Shown piece after piece: positions 54,619-62,598 of a DNA stretch of 64,000 nucleotides. A program made the position numbers and the translations under genes. This stretch comes from Corynebacterium pollutisoli (GTDB lineage Bacteria; Actinomycetota; Actinomycetes; Mycobacteriales; Mycobacteriaceae). Every line of letters starts with the position of its first letter. Within the stretch, counting starts at the first letter, position 1. Where the stretch lies: NCBI RefSeq assembly GCF_900177745.1, contig NZ_FXAR01000001.1:496001-560000 (forward strand), written 5' to 3'. Below the pieces are notes generated by a model. The model did not search any database. It worked only from the letters and a program-made list of their open reading frames with translations, and was not told the DNA's origin.

Positions 54619-56121
54619 GTGTCCAACGAAAACAAGAACGCCCCCAAGGTCACTGACGAGGTCGATGTCGCCCTCGTCGGCGCAGGTGTCATGAGCGCCA
54701 CCCTGGGTGCGATGATCCGTGAGCTCGAGCCCAGCTGGTCCCAGATGATCTTCGAGCGCCTGGACGGCCCCGCCCAGGAGTCCTCCTCCCCGTGGAACAA
54801 CGCCGGCACCGGCCACTCCGCACTGTGCGAGCTGAACTACACCCCCGAGGTCAAGGGCCGCATCGACGTCTCCAAGGCCATCGGCATCAACGAGAAGTTC
54901 CAGGTCTCCCGCCAGTTCTGGTCCCACCAGATCGACCACGGTGTGCTCGCCGACCCCAAGGAGTGGATCAACCCGGTCGCCCACCTGGCCTTCGCCCAGG
55001 GCGACGACCAGGTCGACTACCTCAAGCGCCGCCACGAGGCACTGAAGGACAACATCCTCTTCCCGGGCATGGAGTGGGTCGAGGACGACGCCAAGTTCGC
55101 CGAGCGCCTCCCCGTCATGTCCAAGGACCGTGACTTCGCCGCCGAGAAGGTCGCCTACTCCGGCACCGACATCGGCACCGACGTCAACTTCGGCGCGCTG
55201 ACCAAGCAGTTCCTCACTGCCGCCGAGGCCTCCGGCACCGAGATCCGTTACGGCCACGAGGTCAAGAACATCAAGAAGGACGGTGCCAAGTGGAAGATCA
55301 CCGTCAAGAACGTCCACACGGGTGACACCTCCGTCGTCAAGGCCAAGTTCGTGTTCGTCGGCGCCGGCGGCTACGCCCTCGACCTGCTGCGCAAGGCAGG
55401 CGTCCCGGAGGTCAACGGTTACGCCGGCTTCCCGGTCTCCGGCCTGTGGCTGCGCTGCACCAACGAGGAGCTCATCAACCAGCACGACGCCAAGGTCTAC
55501 GGCAAGGCCAAGGTCGGTGCCCCGCCGATGTCCGTCCCGCACCTCGACACCCGCGTCATCGACGGCAAGAAGGGCCTCCTCTTCGGCCCCTACGGTGGCT
55601 GGACCCCCAAGTTCCTCAAGGAGGGTTCCTACCTCGACCTGTTCAAGTCGATCCGCCCGGACAACATCCCGTCCTACCTGGGTGTCGCCGTGCAGGAGTT
55701 CGCCCTGACCAAGTACCTCGTCTCCGAGGTGGCCAAGGACTTCGAGAAGCGCCTCGTCGACCTGCGTGACTACGTCCCGTCCGCCCGCGCCGAGGACTGG
55801 GAGACCGTCGTCGCCGGCCAGCGTGTCCAGGTGATCAAGCCGACCGCCGCCCCGCGTTTCGGCTCCCTCGAGTTCGGCACCACCCTCATCAACAGCATCG
55901 ACGGCTCCATCGCCGGCCTGCTGGGCGCCTCCCCGGGCGCCTCCATCGCCCCGGCCGCCATGCTCGAGCTGCTTGAGCGCTGCTTCGGTGAGCGCATGAT
56001 CGACTGGGGTCCGAAGCTCTACGAGATGATCCCGTCCTACGGCACCAAGCTCGCCGACGACAAGAAGATGTTCGACGAGCTGTGGGAGTACACCCAGAAG
56101 ACCCTCCAGCTGGAGAAGTAA
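54619..56121 (+). CDS. mqo: Malate:quinone oxidoreductase
   Basis: Mqo oxidises malate and passes electrons to the quinone pool; it is the main malate-oxidising TCA enzyme in C. glutamicum. The 500-residue peripheral membrane flavoprotein has the FAD site VDVALVGAGVMSATLGAMIREL, the SSPWNNAGTGHSALCELNYTPE motif, VFVGAGGYALDLLRKAG and the C-terminal GASPGASIAPAAMLELLERCF. The start is GTG 54619 with GAGG at 54605-54608. Codon use is strongly biased, consistent with high expression. A 12-bp perfect hairpin terminates it. Confidence 0.97.
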   Translation: MSNENKNAPKVTDEVDVALVGAGVMSATLGAMIRELEPSWSQMIFERLDGPAQESSSPWNNAGTGHSALCELNYTPEVKGRIDVSKAIGINEKFQVSRQFWSHQIDHGVLADPKEWINPVAHLAFAQGDDQVDYLKRRHEALKDNILFPGMEWVEDDAKFAERLPVMSKDRDFAAEKVAYSGTDIGTDVNFGALTKQFLTAAEASGTEIRYGHEVKNIKKDGAKWKITVKNVHTGDTSVVKAKFVFVGAGGYALDLLRKAGVPEVNGYAGFPVSGLWLRCTNEELINQHDAKVYGKAKVGAPPMSVPHLDTRVIDGKKGLLFGPYGGWTPKFLKEGSYLDLFKSIRPDNIPSYLGVAVQEFALTKYLVSEVAKDFEKRLVDLRDYVPSARAEDWETVVAGQRVQVIKPTAAPRFGSLEFGTTLINSIDGSIAGLLGASPGASIAPAAMLELLERCFGERMIDWGPKLYEMIPSYGTKLADDKKMFDELWEYTQKTLQLEK

Positions 56122-56135
56122 CTCTGCGGGTGTGA

Positions 56136-56166
56136 GGGCCGCGGCGCACGGGCGCCGCGGCCCTTC
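56136..56166 (+). terminator. Rho-independent-type terminator of mqo
   Basis: GGGCCGCGGCGC pairs perfectly with GCGCCGCGGCCC around ACGG, then TT. Confidence 0.85.
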
Positions 56167-56194
56167 CGCGATTCCCGGTCGTAGGATGGAGGGC

Positions 56195-57067
56195 ATGCAA
56201 CGCATCGTGCCCAACCTCTGGTTCGACCGGAACGCCGACGACGCCGCCGAGTTCTACGCCGCCGCCTTCCCCGACACGCGTATCGACGCCCGCGTCACCT
56301 ACCCCACCTCCGGTCTCCCCGAGTTCCAGGCCGACCGGGCCGGTGAGACGTTGTCGGTGGACGTCGTCATCGACGGTTACCGCCTCACGCTCATCAACGG
56401 CGGGCCCGAGTTCGGGCCCAACCCGTCGATCAGCTTCTTCGTCAACTTCGACCCCTCCCGCCTGGCCGACGCCCGCGGGGCGCTGGATGAGCTGTGGGGG
56501 AGGCTCGTCGACGGCGGCATCGTCCTCATGCCGCTCGACGCCTACGACTTCTCCCCGCACTACGGCTGGGTGGTCGACCGCTTCGGCGTCAACTGGCAGC
56601 TCATGCTCACCGACCCGGCGGGGGAGCCGCGGCCCTTCATCATCCCCAACCTCATGTTCTGCGGCCCGGCGCAGGGCAGGGCGCGCGAGGCCGTGAACGA
56701 CTACGTGTCCCTGTTCCCCGGCGGGCAGGTGGGCACGCGGGTGACCTACCCCGATTCGGGCGCGGTCATGTTTTCGGAGTTCCAGATCTTCGGCGAGTGG
56801 CTCACCGCGATGGATTCCGCGGTGGAGCAGCCCTTCACCTTCAGTCCCGGTGTGTCCCTGCAGGTCAACGCCCACGGGCAGCAGGAGATCGACCTGTTCT
56901 GGATGGGCCTGTCGGCGCTGGACTCCGCCGAGCAGTGCGGCTGGCTGCAGGACCGCTACGGCGTGAGCTGGCAGATCGTGCCGGACAACCTGGCCGAGCT
57001 CTTGGCGCGACCGGGGGCCTATCAGCGGATGCTCGGGATGGGCAAGCTCATCATCGGCGACTTCTAG
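56195..57067 (+). CDS. Duplicated VOC/PhnB-like protein
   Basis: The 290-residue protein has two similar halves of about 140 residues, each with the PhnB/3-dmu-9_3-mt pattern: IVPNLWFDRNADDAAEFYAAAFPDTRI...TYPTSG and IIPNLMFCGPAQGRAREAVNDYVSLFPGGQVGTRVTYPDSG, each ending in a RFGVNWQ or RYGVSWQ strand. Tandem duplication lets one chain build the paired vicinal-oxygen-chelate barrel. The substrate is unknown. TAGGAT (56182-56187), 7 nt before the ATG, suggests leaderless expression, although a GGAGGG ribosome site also fits. Confidence 0.87.
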   Translation: MQRIVPNLWFDRNADDAAEFYAAAFPDTRIDARVTYPTSGLPEFQADRAGETLSVDVVIDGYRLTLINGGPEFGPNPSISFFVNFDPSRLADARGALDELWGRLVDGGIVLMPLDAYDFSPHYGWVVDRFGVNWQLMLTDPAGEPRPFIIPNLMFCGPAQGRAREAVNDYVSLFPGGQVGTRVTYPDSGAVMFSEFQIFGEWLTAMDSAVEQPFTFSPGVSLQVNAHGQQEIDLFWMGLSALDSAEQCGWLQDRYGVSWQIVPDNLAELLARPGAYQRMLGMGKLIIGDF

Positions 57068-57073
57068 CCGGGG

Positions 57074-57151
57074 GCGTACGGGCGTACTCCGATTCCTCCC
57101 GGAACGGCGATTGAGGGCCTCCCCGGGAGGAATCGGAGTACGCCACAACGC
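57074..57151. repeat. Intergenic inverted repeat, copy 3
   Basis: This is the best-preserved copy: 57081-57102 and 57123-57144 are perfect 22-bp inverted arms containing GGCGTACTCCGATTCC, with a 20-nt loop and outer GCGT/ACGC. It lies between convergent genes 7 nt after the VOC gene stop. Confidence 0.9.
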
Positions 57152-57162
57152 GGGCGGTCGGC

Positions 57163-58488
57163 CTAGGTTCCGCAGAAGGTGCGGAACATGTCGTCGAATC
57201 CCTCCGGCGCCGGGCCGCGGAACTCGACTCCGTGGTCGGAGTAGGGGTCGGTGACGGCATCCAGGAGCTCATGGAAGTCCGTGAGGTCGCCGGACTCGGC
57301 GGACCGCAGGGCGGCGTCGAGCAGATGGTTGCGGGGGATGTGGAAGGGGTGTTCCATCGGCTGCGGGTCGAGTGCCCGCCAGTCCGCGACCCACTGCGCG
57401 TCGGAGATGGAGTCCGGGTCGTCGTTGAGCAGGCGGTGGCTCTCAGTGAGGTCGGGGGCGTTGACCTCGAGGTGCTCGAGCCAGCGGCGGCCGATGTCGG
57501 CGTCGTCGGTGCCGAGGGTGCGGGCCAGCTCAGCGGCCTGTGCCTTCTCCCAGCGCTCGGGGAAGGAGTTCATGGTCTCCTGGGCGGTCTCGACGTCGAT
57601 GAGCGGGACCATCGCCTCGGCGAGACGTGCGAGATTCCAGCCGAGGATGGCCGGCTGATTGCGGAACGCGTAGCGGCCGTGGGTGTCGATGGACGAGAAG
57701 AACGTCGCCGGGTCGAAGCGGTCGAGGAAGGCACACGGGCCGTAGTCGATGGTCTCGCCGGACAGGGTTGTGTTGTCGGTGTTCATGACGCCGTGGATGA
57801 AGCCGAGGCGCATCCACTGGGCGACGGTCGACAGCTGGGCGTCCATGACGGCGGAGAAGAACTCGTCGTGAGTGTCCAGGTCCGGGTAGTGGCGCTGCCG
57901 GGCGTAGGTGCAGAGGCGGTCGGTGAGGTCCATGTCCCGACTGACCAGGCGCGTGTACTGCACGGTGCCGATGCGCAGGTGGCTGGCGGCGGTGCGGACG
58001 AGGACGGCGCCGGGGACGGCACCGGTGCGCATGATCTTGCGTCCGGTGGAGATGACGGCCAGCGCGCGGGTGGTGGGCACGCCGAGGGCGTGCATCGCCT
58101 CGGAGACGAGGTACTCGCGGAGCATGGGGCCGAGCGCGCCGCGGCCGTCGCCGCCCCGGGAGAAGACGGTGGGACCGGTGCCTTTGGTGTGGAGATCGCG
58201 GCCGTCGATCTCACCGAGCAGCAGGGCGCGCCCGTCGCCGAGCTGCGGGGAGAGCTGGCCGAACTGGTGGCCGGCGTAGCCCATGGCGACGGTGCGGTTG
58301 CCACCGCGGCCGAGGAGGAACTGGATGCCCTCGGCGCTGCGGAGCCAGTCGGGGTCGAATCCGAGGTCGCGGGCGAGGTCGTCGTTGAGCACCACGAGCT
58401 GCGGGTCGGGCTGCTCCTCGGCATGGGCTGCGTGGACAAGCTCGGGGAAGGCGTCGGCGTAGCTGTGGTCGAGCTGGGGTGCGTTCAT
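57163..58488 (-). CDS. selO: SelO/YdiU protein AMPylator
   Basis: SelO is a pseudokinase-fold enzyme that AMPylates proteins in redox stress. The 441-residue product has SPQLGDGRALLLGEI, LHTKGTGPTVFSRGGDGRGALGPMLREYLVSEAMHALGVPTTRAL, HGVMNTDNTTLSGETIDYGPCAFLD (catalytic and Mg residues) and the C-terminal TFCGT, where Cys stands at the redox site used by eukaryotic selenocysteine. It is about 35 residues shorter than E. coli YdiU. A minus-strand TACTCT (58495-58500) 6 nt before ATG 58488 supports this start. Confidence 0.93.
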   Translation of the reverse strand: MNAPQLDHSYADAFPELVHAAHAEEQPDPQLVVLNDDLARDLGFDPDWLRSAEGIQFLLGRGGNRTVAMGYAGHQFGQLSPQLGDGRALLLGEIDGRDLHTKGTGPTVFSRGGDGRGALGPMLREYLVSEAMHALGVPTTRALAVISTGRKIMRTGAVPGAVLVRTAASHLRIGTVQYTRLVSRDMDLTDRLCTYARQRHYPDLDTHDEFFSAVMDAQLSTVAQWMRLGFIHGVMNTDNTTLSGETIDYGPCAFLDRFDPATFFSSIDTHGRYAFRNQPAILGWNLARLAEAMVPLIDVETAQETMNSFPERWEKAQAAELARTLGTDDADIGRRWLEHLEVNAPDLTESHRLLNDDPDSISDAQWVADWRALDPQPMEHPFHIPRNHLLDAALRSAESGDLTDFHELLDAVTDPYSDHGVEFRGPAPEGFDDMFRTFCGT

Positions 58489-58508
58489 GGTTCCAGAGTA
58501 CGGACTTG

Positions 58509-58527
58509 ATACCCCCGTGGGTATGAT
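58509..58527. promoter_or_regulatory. CsoR/CstR-like operator over the MFS promoter
   Basis: ATACCC (58509-58514), CCGT and GGGTAT (58519-58524) form the pattern of CsoR/CstR-family operators. A near-perfect -10, TATGAT (58522-58527), overlaps its right arm, so a bound repressor would block the efflux gene and possibly the divergent selO (-10 at 58495). No such regulator gene is in the window. Confidence 0.55.
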
Positions 58528-58579
58528 ATATTGTTGACAAGTAACCAAAAACGATTGTCATTAAGCTACGGAGATTCCA

Positions 58580-59812
58580 TTGGCGACTACAGTATCCCCG
58601 GTGTCCACACCATCCGGTAAGAAGGTGCTCATCCCGCCGCTCATTCTCGGCGTCCTCGCGCTGGTCTCGGCGGTCGAACCGCTGTCGATCAACATGTACC
58701 TCTCCGGCCTGCCGCAGCTCGGCCGCGACCTCGACCTCTCCCAGGCCGGCGCGCAGCTCACGCTGACCTTCTTCCTCGCCGGCATGGCCATCGGCCAGCT
58801 CGTCACGGGCCCGCTGTCCGACGCCCGCGGCCGCCGCGGCATCTTCCTCACCGGCGTCTTCCTGCTCGTCGTCGCCACGGTCGCCTCCGCCCTGGCCACT
58901 CACGCCTGGGTGTTGTTCGCCGCGCGCTTCATCATGGGCCTGGCCGGCGGCACCGCGGTGGTGCTCGCCCGCGCCGTCGCCGGTGACTTGGCCAAGGGGC
59001 CGGAACTGGCCCGCGTGTTCTCGCTGCTCATGCTCATCGGTGGCGCGGCCCCGGTGATCGGCCCCATCGTCGGTGGCCTCGTCGTCGACTCCGTCGGCTG
59101 GCGCGGCGTGTTCTGGCTGCTCGTGGTGCTCAACCTCATCACCGCCCTGGCTGTGCTCAGGTGGATCCCGGAGACGATGCCCGTCGAGAAGCGCACGGGC
59201 GGCGGGCTCCGGCCGCTGTTCACCACCATGGGCGGCCTGCTCAAGGACCGCGCCTACGTCGGTTTCACCCTCGGCTTCATCTTCAGCTTCTCGACGATGT
59301 TCGCCTACGTCTCCGCCTCTCCGTTCATCCTCCAGGAGCACTACGGCTTCACCCCGGTGCAGTTCGCGCTCATCTTCGCCGTCAACACGACCGGCATGTT
59401 CATCGTGGCGCTGACCAACGCGAAGATCGTCAAGAAGGTCGGCCCGCTGCGCCTGGCCAAGGTGGGCAACACCGTGCTGCTCGCCGCCACCGTCTTCCTG
59501 CTCGCCGCCGCGCTTGCCGACGCCAACCGCTGGTTCATCCTCGTCGGACTCTTCGTCGTCGTCGCGTCGATGGGCATCAACTTCGCGAACAACTCCGCCC
59601 TGGCGATCTCCCGTGCGGGTGCCGTCACCGGCTCCGCCTCGGCGTTCATGGGCTCCGGTCAGTTCATCATGGCCGGCGTGCTCTCCCCGCTGGTCGGCGT
59701 GGCCGCCGCGGCGGGCATGTCCCAGCCGGTCGCGATGACCGCCGTCATGGTCGCCACCGCGGCCATCGCCGCACTGGGCATCCACTCCGGTGCGCGTCAG
59801 CTCACCCGCTGA
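58580..59812 (+). CDS. Bcr/CflA-family MFS drug efflux transporter
   Basis: The 410-residue protein has twelve membrane segments and the DHA1 motif A-like GPLSDARGRRGIFLTGVF between helices 2 and 3, plus the Bcr/CflA landmarks NMYLSGLPQLGRDLDLS and SGQFIMAGVLSPLVG. It is a proton-driven exporter of drugs or small metabolites. The start is TTG 58580 with GGAG (58570-58573) 6 nt before it. The upstream region is notably AT-rich against the rest of the window. Its 3' end overlaps the convergent ATPase gene by 16 nt. Confidence 0.9.
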   Translation: MATTVSPVSTPSGKKVLIPPLILGVLALVSAVEPLSINMYLSGLPQLGRDLDLSQAGAQLTLTFFLAGMAIGQLVTGPLSDARGRRGIFLTGVFLLVVATVASALATHAWVLFAARFIMGLAGGTAVVLARAVAGDLAKGPELARVFSLLMLIGGAAPVIGPIVGGLVVDSVGWRGVFWLLVVLNLITALAVLRWIPETMPVEKRTGGGLRPLFTTMGGLLKDRAYVGFTLGFIFSFSTMFAYVSASPFILQEHYGFTPVQFALIFAVNTTGMFIVALTNAKIVKKVGPLRLAKVGNTVLLAATVFLLAAALADANRWFILVGLFVVVASMGINFANNSALAISRAGAVTGSASAFMGSGQFIMAGVLSPLVGVAAAAGMSQPVAMTAVMVATAAIAALGIHSGARQLTR

Positions 59813-60903
59813 GTGCGGTTGTCCGTCCGCAGGAACTCCGCCAGGTAGGGGAGCGTGAACGCCACGCGCCCCCACGCCGGCGCCTCGATGAGGCCCCGAT
59901 CCAGCAGCTTGCCTCTGGTGTCGGTGGCCTCATTCGGCTTCTTGCCGATCCGTTCCGCCACCTCCGTGCTGGACACATCGGGGGCGTCGCCGATGAGGTC
60001 GGCCATGGCGCGCAGATACGCCATCTGTGCCGGCGGCACACCCTTGAGGGAGGGGGCGTGGACCTGGGAGCCCATGGTGTGGACGGTCTCCTCCCGCACC
60101 GCCGCGACGTCGTCCCGGGTGATGCGGTCACCCGCCCGGTTCCACGCCAGATAGCCGACGAGCTGCACCAGGTAGGGGTAGCCGCGGGCGATGTCGACGG
60201 CCAGGTCGGCGGCGTCGGCGTCGATTGGTTTGCTGTCCTCTGCGGTGGCCAGGAGGATGGCGCGGGCGTCGTCGTCGGTGAGCGGGCCCAGCTCGAAGCG
60301 GCGCGCGCGGCGCAGGAAGGTCGTGCCCGGCAGGTCGAGGAGCCGGTTGATCCCGTGGGTGAGGCCCGCCATGGCGAGCGCCACGTGGTGGTCGTCGCGG
60401 ATGAGGTCCTGGTGGGTGACCGCGATGGCGGAGAGGTTGTCCGGGTCGGCGTCCTGCACCTCGTCGACGGTGATGAGCACGCCCGTGCCGGTCAGCAGTC
60501 CCAGCAGATCCCGCATCCGGGTCCCGAGGGTGGGGACGGGGTCGGTGGGGTCGAGAAGTTCGGTGTCGACCCGGAACCCGCTCACCTGCACCGCCGTCAC
60601 CGTCCGCCCGGCAGGTGGGGTGAGTTCGGCGATCTTCGCCGGGATGGTCGTGTCGACGAGCGTGCGGACCGAATCCTCCCGGCCCGTCGCGCGCAGCACG
60701 ATCCAACCGTGCTGGGCGGCGATGTCCTCGAGTTCGGTGAGCAGGACGGTCTTGCCGATGCCGCGGGCCCCGTCGATGACCATGCTCCTCGACGGCTCGC
60801 CCGGGTACCCGTCCAGACTTCGGGCGAACTCCTCGAGTACGACCGAACGGCCGGCCCAGTGGTAGGGGCTGGCTCCGAAGGTGGGCCGGAAGGGGTTTCT
60901 CAT
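59797..60903 (-). CDS. Solitary AAA/STAND-type ATPase
   Basis: The 368-residue protein has Walker A DGARGIGKTVLL (about residues 44-55), Walker B VLITVDEVQDAD, a sensor-1-like ALAMAGLTHGINRLLDLPG, an ARF-type FLRRARRFELGPLTDDDA segment and a C-terminal winged helix (DVSSTEVAERIGKKPNEATDTRGKLLDRGLIEAPAW). The build resembles the archaeal-type Orc/Cdc6 or STAND ATPase families that bind DNA or act in defence and signalling; I cannot decide. A minus-strand TAGCCT (60911-60916) is 7 nt before the ATG, followed upstream by two tandem TTGATAAA units. Confidence 0.82.
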   Translation of the reverse strand: MRNPFRPTFGASPYHWAGRSVVLEEFARSLDGYPGEPSRSMVIDGARGIGKTVLLTELEDIAAQHGWIVLRATGREDSVRTLVDTTIPAKIAELTPPAGRTVTAVQVSGFRVDTELLDPTDPVPTLGTRMRDLLGLLTGTGVLITVDEVQDADPDNLSAIAVTHQDLIRDDHHVALAMAGLTHGINRLLDLPGTTFLRRARRFELGPLTDDDARAILLATAEDSKPIDADAADLAVDIARGYPYLVQLVGYLAWNRAGDRITRDDVAAVREETVHTMGSQVHAPSLKGVPPAQMAYLRAMADLIGDAPDVSSTEVAERIGKKPNEATDTRGKLLDRGLIEAPAWGRVAFTLPYLAEFLRTDNRTQRVS

Positions 60904-60953
60904 GCCCCCGAGGCTAGTTGATAAATTGATAAATGTCAGCGGGGGAGGAGGCC

Positions 60954-61040
60954 GCGTGCCGGCGTACCCGTTTGTCCTCTGGGGCCTTCGGCGACCTGGG
61001 GATTCTCCGGATGCCGTGGTAATCGGAGTACGCCAGTACG
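60954..61040. repeat. Intergenic inverted repeat, degenerate copy 4
   Basis: GGCGTAC (60961-60967) and GTACGCC (61028-61034) still pair, and the right arm AATCGGAGTACGCC (61021-61034) is identical to copy 3, but the left arm has diverged. It lies 9 nt before the end of the excalibur lipoprotein gene. Confidence 0.65.
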
Positions 61041-61049
61041 TGCGGGCTG

Positions 61050-61466
61050 CTACTCGCAGCCGATTCCGTCACCATCGCGGTCCAGGTGGCGACCGTATCC
61101 GGGCTGGCCCGCGTATACCGGGGCTGCACCGGCGGCTCGTGCGGCTGCGCAGTTCGCGTAGTGTGTGGCCGTCGCGGCCGGTGCGGGGTCGGGGATCGAC
61201 GCGAAACCCTGCGGAACGGTGTCGAGGTTCGCCTCCACCGGGGCGGGGGCCGGTTCCGGGGCCGGCGGCTCCGCCATCACTGTCTCAGTTTCAGTCTCGG
61301 TCTCGGTCTCGGTTTCTGTCTCCGTCACCGTGGAAGTGACCATCGAGGTGACCTCGACCGTGCTGACCACGGTTTCGGTGAGGGTGGCAGGGCTGCTGTC
61401 GGCGGTTCCTCCGCAGGCGGTGAGAAGCAACGGGGCGGAGAGAAGAAGAACGAGTCGGAGACGCAT
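61050..61466 (-). CDS. Excalibur-domain lipoprotein
   Basis: The 138-residue lipoprotein has a signal peptide with lipobox LTAC and a Thr/Glu/Val-rich extracellular spacer containing a run of Thr-Glu dipeptides. After a Pro/Ala-rich segment it ends in an excalibur calcium-binding domain (YANCAAARAAGAAPVYAGQPGYGRHLDRDGDGIGCE, with Asp ligands in DRDGDG and a Cys pair). Such proteins sit on the outer membrane face or wall; the role is unknown. The inner ATG 61466 is preferred because the signal peptide begins there. Confidence 0.9.
   Translation of the reverse strand: MRLRLVLLLSAPLLLTACGGTADSSPATLTETVVSTVEVTSMVTSTVTETETETETETETETVMAEPPAPEPAPAPVEANLDTVPQGFASIPDPAPAATATHYANCAAARAAGAAPVYAGQPGYGRHLDRDGDGIGCE
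61281..61326. repeat. Hexanucleotide repeat in the lipoprotein gene
   Basis: Units of the form GTCTCG, GTTTCA and GTCTCC repeat about seven times and encode the Thr-Glu run. Because the unit is six bases, slippage changes spacer length without breaking the frame. Confidence 0.7.
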
Positions 61467-61570
61467 CGGATTCCTTTTCGAGGCACAACGGATGCCCGGA
61501 TTATCCCCCTGTCCAGCGATGATCTCTCGCGATATGATCCAGGGCACGTATCCACCACCCCTGAAGGGGG

Positions 61571-62581
61571 CTAGCTGTAATCGGCGAAGATCCGCTGCTG
61601 CTCGCCGTCGAGGATGACCTCACCGCCGTAGGGGAGGATCCACTGCGGGCGCGTGTGGCCGAAGGGGACGCCGCACACGACGACGGCCTCCGGGTTGTAC
61701 AGGGTGACCTGCTCGATGACGGCGTCGTACTGTTCCTCGCGGTCGCGGTACTCGGGGAGGAAGAGGCTGCGTGACGGGGGCCGGGCCACCATGACGCCCT
61801 GCACGGCGCCGATGATGTCGGCCTCGCCGAGGGCGCGGACGATCTCCATGATCCCGTGGGTGTTGGTGAGACGCTGGGAGGCCTCGAGCATGAGGATCGC
61901 ACCCTCGAGGTCCTCGGCGCGCGGGACGCGGTCGGCGAGCGACATCTGCGTGATGACCTCGAAGCAGCCTCCCCAGGTGCGGCCGGAGACGCGCCGGGCG
62001 GGGCCGGCCCAGCGCCACGGTTTCGTCGATTCGCGCAGGCCGTTGACCTCGAGGGCGAGGGGGTCGGACCAGAGGATGCCGTGGTCCTCGGACTCGCCGG
62101 GGTCGGTGATCTCCAGGACGCCGGTGCCGTCGAGGGCGGCGTGGAGGGAGGTGGCGGTGATGTCGTCGATACGCGGGCCGGCACCGATCTGCACCTGGGT
62201 GTTGCCGCCGTGGAAGGCGCGGATGCCCAGGCTGTGGAGCAGGTTGAGGATGTTGGTGTTGTCGCTGTAACCGAAGAATGGCTTGGGGTTCGCGGCGATG
62301 ACGTCCGGGTCGAGGAAGGGGATGACGGTGACCTGGTCGTCGCCACCCAGGGTGGTGAAGATCGCCTCGATCTCCGGGTCGGCGAACGCGGCCATGATGT
62401 CGCGGGCGCGGTCCTCCGGGTAGGACTCGAATTCGCGGGTGGTGGGGTATTCGACGGGCTCGAGTCCGAACTCCTCACGCAGGCGTCGCATGGCCTGCTC
62501 GTGGACCTCCGGACCGAGTGGGGGCGCCGCCTTCGAGGGGGAGAGGACGGCGACCTTCCTTATGTCTGCATCACTACCCAT
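61571..62581 (-). CDS. S66 family peptidase (LD-carboxypeptidase/MccF-like), copy A
   Basis: The 336-residue serine peptidase has the nucleophile in FFGYSDNTN (Ser106), the Glu of MLEASQRL (Glu233) and the His of PFGHTRPQW (His309), the S66 triad. S66 enzymes trim murein tetrapeptides (LdcA) or hydrolyse microcin C (MccF); the TxGGDDQ and HGILWSDP segments look closer to MccF. It lies downstream of a second copy, 17 nt after it, both on the minus strand. ATG 62581 is the first start fitting the paralogue. Confidence 0.9.
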   Translation of the reverse strand: MGSDADIRKVAVLSPSKAAPPLGPEVHEQAMRRLREEFGLEPVEYPTTREFESYPEDRARDIMAAFADPEIEAIFTTLGGDDQVTVIPFLDPDVIAANPKPFFGYSDNTNILNLLHSLGIRAFHGGNTQVQIGAGPRIDDITATSLHAALDGTGVLEITDPGESEDHGILWSDPLALEVNGLRESTKPWRWAGPARRVSGRTWGGCFEVITQMSLADRVPRAEDLEGAILMLEASQRLTNTHGIMEIVRALGEADIIGAVQGVMVARPPSRSLFLPEYRDREEQYDAVIEQVTLYNPEAVVVCGVPFGHTRPQWILPYGGEVILDGEQQRIFADYS

Positions 62582-62598
62582 GGCATCAACTACACCAC

